A DNA stretch of 11,838 nt from Fidelibacterota bacterium (lineage in GTDB: Bacteria > Fidelibacterota > Fidelibacteria > Fidelibacterales > Fidelibacteraceae): assembly GCA_023134755.1 (NCBI GenBank), contig JAGLUM010000119.1:1-11838 (forward strand), given 5' to 3'. The notes under the pieces were generated by a model. It was not told the origin of the DNA. It was given only the letters and a program-made list of their open reading frames with translations, and did no database searches. Position numbers and translations under genes: made by a program. Below, piece by piece: positions 7,848 to 11,838 of this stretch (within the stretch, counting starts at the first letter, position 1; each line of letters starts with the position of its first letter).

Positions 7848-8354
7848 ATGAATCGTGTGTGTTCCTGGTGTCATAAAAGCTTAGGCAGCATTGATTCTGA
7901 TGTTCACTCAGAAGGAGTTGTTACACATGGTATTTGTCAAGATTGTCTTGACGATATTTTTTCTAAATCTTCCTTAGACTTTACTCTGTTTTTAAATTCA
8001 ATTTCCGCGCCGGTTGCCATTGTCGACAAGAATGGTGTTTTCCAGTCTGCAAATGATTTGGCACAATCCTTATTAAATAAAGATAGATCAGAAATTATCC
8101 ATAAAATGAGCGGTGAGGCATTTTCCTGCAAAAATGCATCCCTTCCGGGAGGATGTGGAAAAACTATTCATTGTGCTGAATGTGAACTGCGGAATACCAT
8201 CATAGAAACATACGAGCACAATAAAGATCAAGTTGATATTCCCGTAACTTTAATTCAGGAAAAAGAATCCCAGCGGGAAATGTTTCATTTTTTAGTATCA
8301 ACACAAAAAATAAATGACCTTGTTTTAATGAAAATTGATGAGTTGTATTTATAG
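7848..8354 (+). CDS. Small zinc-ribbon/PAS protein with cysteine-rich PAS loop
   Basis: A soluble 168-residue protein. The N-terminus holds two CxxC pairs, C5-S-W-C8 and C30-Q-D-C33, which look like a zinc-binding ribbon or knuckle. Residues about 46-165 look like one PAS domain: APVAIVDKNGVFQSAN is the typical opening and a beta-rich end follows. Inside it lies a cysteine cluster, C94-x8-C103-x5-C109-x2-C112, within the strings GGCG and HCAEC. I recall similar GEAF...GGCG...HCxxC PAS domains in sensor kinases of deltaproteobacteria, but I cannot search to confirm. No kinase, cyclase, DNA-binding or membrane segment is present, so it probably acts by binding a partner or as a metal/redox sensor. 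The start follows GAGAGAGGA (7831-7839) at eight bases. The 131 bp upstream hold a TATAAT (7755-7760) and a TATTAT (7811-7816) without good -35 boxes. Confidence 0.75.
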   Translation: MNRVCSWCHKSLGSIDSDVHSEGVVTHGICQDCLDDIFSKSSLDFTLFLNSISAPVAIVDKNGVFQSANDLAQSLLNKDRSEIIHKMSGEAFSCKNASLPGGCGKTIHCAECELRNTIIETYEHNKDQVDIPVTLIQEKESQREMFHFLVSTQKINDLVLMKIDELYL

Positions 8355-8357
8355 TTT

Positions 8358-8378
8358 TATAATAATCATTATATTTTT
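8358..8378 (+). terminator. Weak candidate terminator after the PAS gene
   Basis: TATAAT and ATTATA pair around AATC and are followed by five T residues, just after the stop codon and before the convergent gene. The stem is only 6 bp and entirely A-T, so termination would be weak. Confidence 0.3.
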
Positions 8379-8428
8379 GGCTTCATCAATGGATAGAAGG
8401 TCAGCATTCTAATATAATTTTCAGTATG

Positions 8429-9148
8429 TTATTCATAGGTATAATAGAAATCCATATTTACATATTCCCACTTACCGTCAATTTTTTGTCTCAATGTAGA
8501 AAATCCATGCATTTCCAGTACTCTACCGCTTTGAATATCTACTACGTAATAGGTTTTGCCCACAAACCAGTTTATCACTGTACTACGAGGTCTCATCTCT
8601 AACACCATCGTTCCCGGTTGTTCGTATTGAGAGCCTTTAATACGTTGAACTTTCAATTTAACCATTTTTAAGAATTCCGAAGCCAGCGCATACACATTAA
8701 TAGCTTCGCCATTTAGAATTTCATCAAAATGTTCATTAAGCATATTTTGTTGTGAGGGACCAAAAACCAAGGGGGTTTTCACTCTTCGGGTAACAGATTT
8801 TTTCATGTCATCATGACGAAATGAAATATCCACCTTACTGTCTCTGAACTCCATTTTTGCATATTCATTGACCCCGTAGGATTCGAGCGTGTTAGAAAAA
8901 GGCTGTCCTTTAAGAAGCACTACCTCCTCTTTGACATGCAGGGATCCATTTGGTGTATAATAGAAATGGGTTAAGATCGTTTTGTCAGCAATATGCTTTA
9001 CTTCGTTCTTATGCGTAAATGCTAGTTTTGTTTTATTACTTCCTTCTACATAAATATCAGCATAAAAAATATCGTTTGCATATATGAGCGCAGTTGATAA
9101 AATAATTGTTAGTAAGTATATTTTGTAAAAACGTTTTAAAATATTCAT
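8429..9148 (-). CDS. Exported protein of unknown function, beta-rich
   Basis: I do not recognise this 239-residue protein. It begins with a positively charged n-region and a hydrophobic stretch (residues 11-23) ending IYA-N, consistent with Sec export and cleavage after Ala24. There is no lipobox. The mature part alternates polar and hydrophobic residues and suggests mostly beta strands, with one helical segment near residues 130-170. A LolA-like or DUF3108-like periplasmic beta fold is possible, but this is a guess from pattern only. The start has GAGGA just upstream. It is last in a run of four genes for exported proteins, about 100 bp after the serine hydrolase gene. That gap holds a minus-strand TATAAT (9225-9220) with only a T-rich -35, so the gene may have its own promoter. 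It converges with the PAS gene. Confidence 0.75.
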   Translation of the reverse strand: MNILKRFYKIYLLTIILSTALIYANDIFYADIYVEGSNKTKLAFTHKNEVKHIADKTILTHFYYTPNGSLHVKEEVVLLKGQPFSNTLESYGVNEYAKMEFRDSKVDISFRHDDMKKSVTRRVKTPLVFGPSQQNMLNEHFDEILNGEAINVYALASEFLKMVKLKVQRIKGSQYEQPGTMVLEMRPRSTVINWFVGKTYYVVDIQSGRVLEMHGFSTLRQKIDGKWEYVNMDFYYTYE

Positions 9149-9249
9149 TTTTCCTCAGCTATTATTAACTTTTAATATTTTGTGTCATTGAAACCATTAC
9201 TTCTAACACAAATTTCGGAATTATATCTACTACATGAAACCAAAAAAAT

Positions 9250-10344
9250 CTATTTCCTAAGCACAGTTTCAACAACTGCATCATTAACGGCTTTTCGGAC
9301 AGGTGTAACAGATTTTTTATCCATGGGGAATACCCGATTTGTTAGAAAAATGATGAATATATCTTTTTCACGGTCTATCCATACACATGTACCGGTATAT
9401 CCTGTATGTCCAATCGCAGTTTCCGACATACTGATGCCGGCAGAACTTTTGTAGTTATTAACACCCCAGCCATAGGTCCGGGTTCCGGATTGCAGGGTAG
9501 TAAACGGAATGAGGGTTTCCTCTCTTATATAAGGTTTGTTGTTATAGATACCATCGTTTAATATTAATTGACAAAAAGCAGCCAGTTCCGGAGCGGTTGA
9601 AAATAAACCCGCATTACCGGAATACCCTTCCAGTGAGAGTGCAAGTGGATCGTGCACTTTACCCTGTAAAATAACATGTGTTCCGCTGCTATCCCCGATG
9701 GTCGGCAAGCACTCCGTTTGCAGATTTTCCGGAGGAGAAAACATTGTTCGATCAAGTCCCATCGGATCAGTATATATTTCTCTATAAAATTTCCACATCA
9801 TTTTTCCGGTAACAGATTCAACCACGCGCATTAGGGTAATAAAATTTAAACAGCTGTATTTATAAGTTTCCGGGGATTGCGTCATTTCAATATTCATAAT
9901 TTTATTAAGCGTTTCCCGGCGTGATTTTCCTGCTTTTGTATAGGCTGGAAGTCCACTATTATGCATTAATAAATGTTTGACTTTAATTACCTTTTTTCCC
10001 TGATTATTGAATTCCGGTAAATAATCAATAACAGGTGCTTCCGGATCTACCAGACCGGAATCAATGCATTTCATCATACACATAGATGTAGCAAATACCT
10101 TTGTTAATGAGGCCATATCAAAAATAGAGTTAGTAGTTACTGTTTGCGCATCATCAGCATAAGTAAAATGACCATATGCTTTTTCGTATATAATATCATC
10201 TGCTGTTCCAACTAACAAAACAGCACCAGGAAAAATATGCTCTGATATTGCTGACGTTATTATCTGATCTACTGTATCAAAATTTTTGATAGAACAGCTG
10301 TTTATTATCACGATACTTATAACAAATAAAAACATTTTTTTCAT
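9250..10344 (-). CDS. Lipoprotein serine hydrolase of the beta-lactamase/class C family
   Basis: A lipid-anchored serine hydrolase of the beta-lactamase-like (PF00144) family, which includes carboxypeptidases, esterases and muropeptide-processing enzymes such as B. subtilis AmiE. From the start chosen here it has 364 residues. The signal peptide ends INSC, with Cys17 the lipidation residue. Seen: S79-L-T-K82 (nucleophile and general base); Y163-S-C165 at motif two; H313-T-G315 at motif three; and conserved neighbourhoods such as HNSGLP, GNAGLFST and FLTNRVFP. The last two resemble the AmiE/NagZ-associated branch. Motif two normally reads YSN or YSD, so Cys165 is odd. The start at 10344 gives a standard short lipoprotein n-region; ATG at 10362 would add six residues. 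Neither has a good Shine-Dalgarno. An antibiotic-resistance role is not supported. The substrate is unknown. Confidence 0.85.
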   Translation of the reverse strand: MKKMFLFVISIVIINSCSIKNFDTVDQIITSAISEHIFPGAVLLVGTADDIIYEKAYGHFTYADDAQTVTTNSIFDMASLTKVFATSMCMMKCIDSGLVDPEAPVIDYLPEFNNQGKKVIKVKHLLMHNSGLPAYTKAGKSRRETLNKIMNIEMTQSPETYKYSCLNFITLMRVVESVTGKMMWKFYREIYTDPMGLDRTMFSPPENLQTECLPTIGDSSGTHVILQGKVHDPLALSLEGYSGNAGLFSTAPELAAFCQLILNDGIYNNKPYIREETLIPFTTLQSGTRTYGWGVNNYKSSAGISMSETAIGHTGYTGTCVWIDREKDIFIIFLTNRVFPMDKKSVTPVRKAVNDAVVETVLRK

Positions 10345-10382
10345 TGTTATTCTTAATTCCATAAATTCACATCGTTAATTAG

Positions 10383-10964
10383 TTAAAAATATGCTTTAAG
10401 GTCAGACCATGTGGCATCGGTAGATACGGGAATATCCTGCCAATAATAGATCACCCAGTAATTTTGGTTGTTTCTGACCAATTTGATATAGCTTCGTCCC
10501 CTAAATACTCTGTCAATTCCCTGGCGTGTGTGATTTGCTATAAGGTTGTAGTTAATTTGATAACTGACCGAATCTCCATCATCACTGTCCGGAATATCAT
10601 CGTTGGTAATACTGAGTAATAACAAAGAATCTGAGGGACAAGCAGCAATTAGTCCTTGAAAATATGATTCTTCATTTTGCACATTCCATTGTGGTGGAAA
10701 AGATACAGCCTTTACAAGTGCTGGATCAAAACGATAGATTTTCCCTGAAGTGGAAGAATCGGAAAAACAACGACCGTAAATATCATATTCTCGATAATAA
10801 AAAGCATTTTCCAGATTTGTAAAAACAAGACCCGGATTGGTGGGTGGAATAAAGTGATCTTCTGAAGGACGGCGCGGAGCTTCTGCATCACGCATTAATC
10901 CCTCACAAGACACAATCAACAAAATAAGTAATCCAGCAATGAGTATGTGTTTTAATCTATTCAT
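10383..10964 (-). CDS. Small lipoprotein of unknown function
   Basis: A 193-residue predicted lipoprotein. The N-terminus has charged residues, a hydrophobic stretch and a lipobox I-V-S-C20. A Pro-rich linker (about 29-44, APRRPSEDH and PPTNPG) follows, as is usual for proteins tethered to a membrane. The folded part starts near VFTNLENAFYYREYDIYGRCF, then a beta-rich second half ends in YWVIYYWQD. A helix-rich start followed by strands, with a possible substrate-pocket layout, would fit an NTF2/SnoaL-like fold. That is an inference from shape, not a recognised match. It lies 36 bp after the barrel gene and 38 bp before the serine hydrolase, so the three are probably one transcript. No strong Shine-Dalgarno is visible. 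Confidence 0.75.
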   Translation of the reverse strand: MNRLKHILIAGLLILLIVSCEGLMRDAEAPRRPSEDHFIPPTNPGLVFTNLENAFYYREYDIYGRCFSDSSTSGKIYRFDPALVKAVSFPPQWNVQNEESYFQGLIAACPSDSLLLLSITNDDIPDSDDGDSVSYQINYNLIANHTRQGIDRVFRGRSYIKLVRNNQNYWVIYYWQDIPVSTDATWSDLKAYF

Positions 10965-11000
10965 GAAATGTATACTCTTATAATTGTAAACTATTTCCCC

Positions 11001-11792
11001 TTAGAAGTGAATACCAACGGAAAGCATCATAGGATATCCTAGTCCATTCTGATGGAAATACTGACCATATTCAATCCGGAACTGTTTCCATTTTATATCA
11101 GCACCAACATGGTGTACTTGCTTAAGGTTATCGAAACTATAACTTATATCAAATACAGGATGAAAATAGCGAATTCCCCAGCGAAAGTAGGGGTCAATAT
11201 CTCGTGTTACGCCAGCTTTAAATGATAAAATGAAAAAATTAAATATCACATCACTACCCGCGTAATAGCGACCGGGAATATTTGTAGGAACATTATTAAG
11301 TGGGGTCATTGCTCCCAGATTCTCGACACCTAGTAATGCCCGATACCGCACATTAAAGGTCCATGCAACTTCAGCATCCAGTGATGCGCCCCAGGATGTT
11401 GCATAAAAAAGGCGTTCTGTCAGTAGATTGGCTACTCCTTTTATACTCCAATGGTCATCCAAATCCCATGTTTTCCCCACATATAATGTTGAATTATAAT
11501 ACGATGTGCTACCAACAGGGTCAATGGTTGGCACATCACCGCGAATATCAATATTTCCTGAAATCAAACCCTTAAATCCAAAGGAAAAAGTATTGTAATT
11601 CACGGAAATTGCAGAATAATCTGTATCGTAATACCAATTTGCGTAGGAGAAGGTAATTCCATTTTTTGGTTTTACCGGTGTTGAGGGGAAATACCCTTCC
11701 TGAGCCAACAAAGGCAGTGTCAATACCGGGAGTCCTTCCCCGGCCAAAATAAAACTAACCAAACTTAATGTAAAAATGATTTTTTTTATCAT
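11001..11792 (-). CDS. Outer-membrane beta-barrel protein, PorV/PorQ-like
   Basis: A 263-residue predicted outer-membrane barrel. A Sec signal peptide (residues 1 to about 17, MIKK then hydrophobic, ending ILA-G) is followed by many short amphipathic strands rich in Tyr, Phe and Gly. The last residues are MLSVGIHF, with the C-terminal Phe typical of BamA-recognised barrels. Strand patterns such as NTFSFGFKGL...GDIRGD-like turns and GVENLGAM resemble the PorV/PorQ/UPF0164 type of FCB bacteria. The Asn-Pro-Ala-Gly segment usual near the N-terminus of that family is absent here, where the sequence goes from LTLPLLAQEG almost directly to the first strands. The start at 11792 is set by GGAG five bases upstream; an ATG at 11819 lacks a ribosome site. 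Its role (channel, secretion helper or structural) is unknown. It is first in the envelope gene run. Confidence 0.75.
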   Translation of the reverse strand: MIKKIIFTLSLVSFILAGEGLPVLTLPLLAQEGYFPSTPVKPKNGITFSYANWYYDTDYSAISVNYNTFSFGFKGLISGNIDIRGDVPTIDPVGSTSYYNSTLYVGKTWDLDDHWSIKGVANLLTERLFYATSWGASLDAEVAWTFNVRYRALLGVENLGAMTPLNNVPTNIPGRYYAGSDVIFNFFILSFKAGVTRDIDPYFRWGIRYFHPVFDISYSFDNLKQVHHVGADIKWKQFRIEYGQYFHQNGLGYPMMLSVGIHF

Positions 11793-11838
11793 GAAATCTC
11801 CTAGAAATAAAACAACCAAGTAAATATATGGCTGCTGC

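Noticed and set aside
9182..9454. Plus-strand 90-codon open frame over the serine hydrolase 3' end
   Set aside because: It lies mostly antisense to a well-supported gene, has no ribosome binding site and its translation has no recognisable features.
1..11838. CRISPR array, long direct repeats or insertion sequences
   Set aside because: On reading through, I found no regularly spaced repeats or terminal inverted repeats beyond short AT-rich dyads; an exhaustive self-comparison was not possible.

Overview
The window looks like a stretch of chromosome from an AT-rich Gram-negative bacterium. It encodes a full-length DsbD, two lipoprotein signal peptides, a Sec-exported protein and an outer-membrane beta-barrel ending in Phe. 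The barrel resembles the PorV/PorQ-type barrels common in the Fibrobacteres-Chlorobi-Bacteroidetes (FCB) superphylum and in candidate phyla such as Marinimicrobia. That placement is an inference from one protein and is weak. Clear Shine-Dalgarno sites and a textbook sigma70-type promoter (TTGCAA, 17 bp, TATAAT) argue against the Bacteroidetes-type promoter. Neither tRNA gene encodes its CCA end.

Left block (minus strand, 1-4076): dsbD, then two small membrane anchors of succinate dehydrogenase/fumarate reductase (sdhD-like, sdhC-like), then the flavoprotein sdhA, which runs off the left edge after 498 codons. The sdh genes are joined by stop/start overlaps. The iron-sulfur subunit sdhB is not visible and presumably lies beyond position 1. 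The block serves respiratory and citric-acid-cycle electron transfer plus delivery of reductant to envelope thiols.

Middle block (plus strand, 4140-8378): a self-contained tRNA-Gly(GCC) unit with promoter and rho-independent terminator, an AlaA-type aminotransferase, a second tRNA-Gly (anticodon CCC), the ribosome-associated GTPase TypA/BipA, and a small cysteine-rich zinc-ribbon/PAS protein with no output domain.

Right block (minus strand, 8429-11792): four consecutive genes for exported proteins. In transcription order these are the beta-barrel, a small lipoprotein of unknown function, a lipoprotein of the serine beta-lactamase-like family (possibly muropeptide or cell-wall related), and an exported protein I do not recognise. 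The first three are spaced 36-38 bp apart; the last follows after about 100 bp. They may form an envelope module.

I see no mobile element, CRISPR array, prophage or obvious transferred island. The less ordinary points are the PAS protein's two cysteine clusters, the matching heme-ligand-like motifs in both SDH anchors, an Asp-to-Trp change at an FAD contact in SdhA, and the exported-protein cluster.
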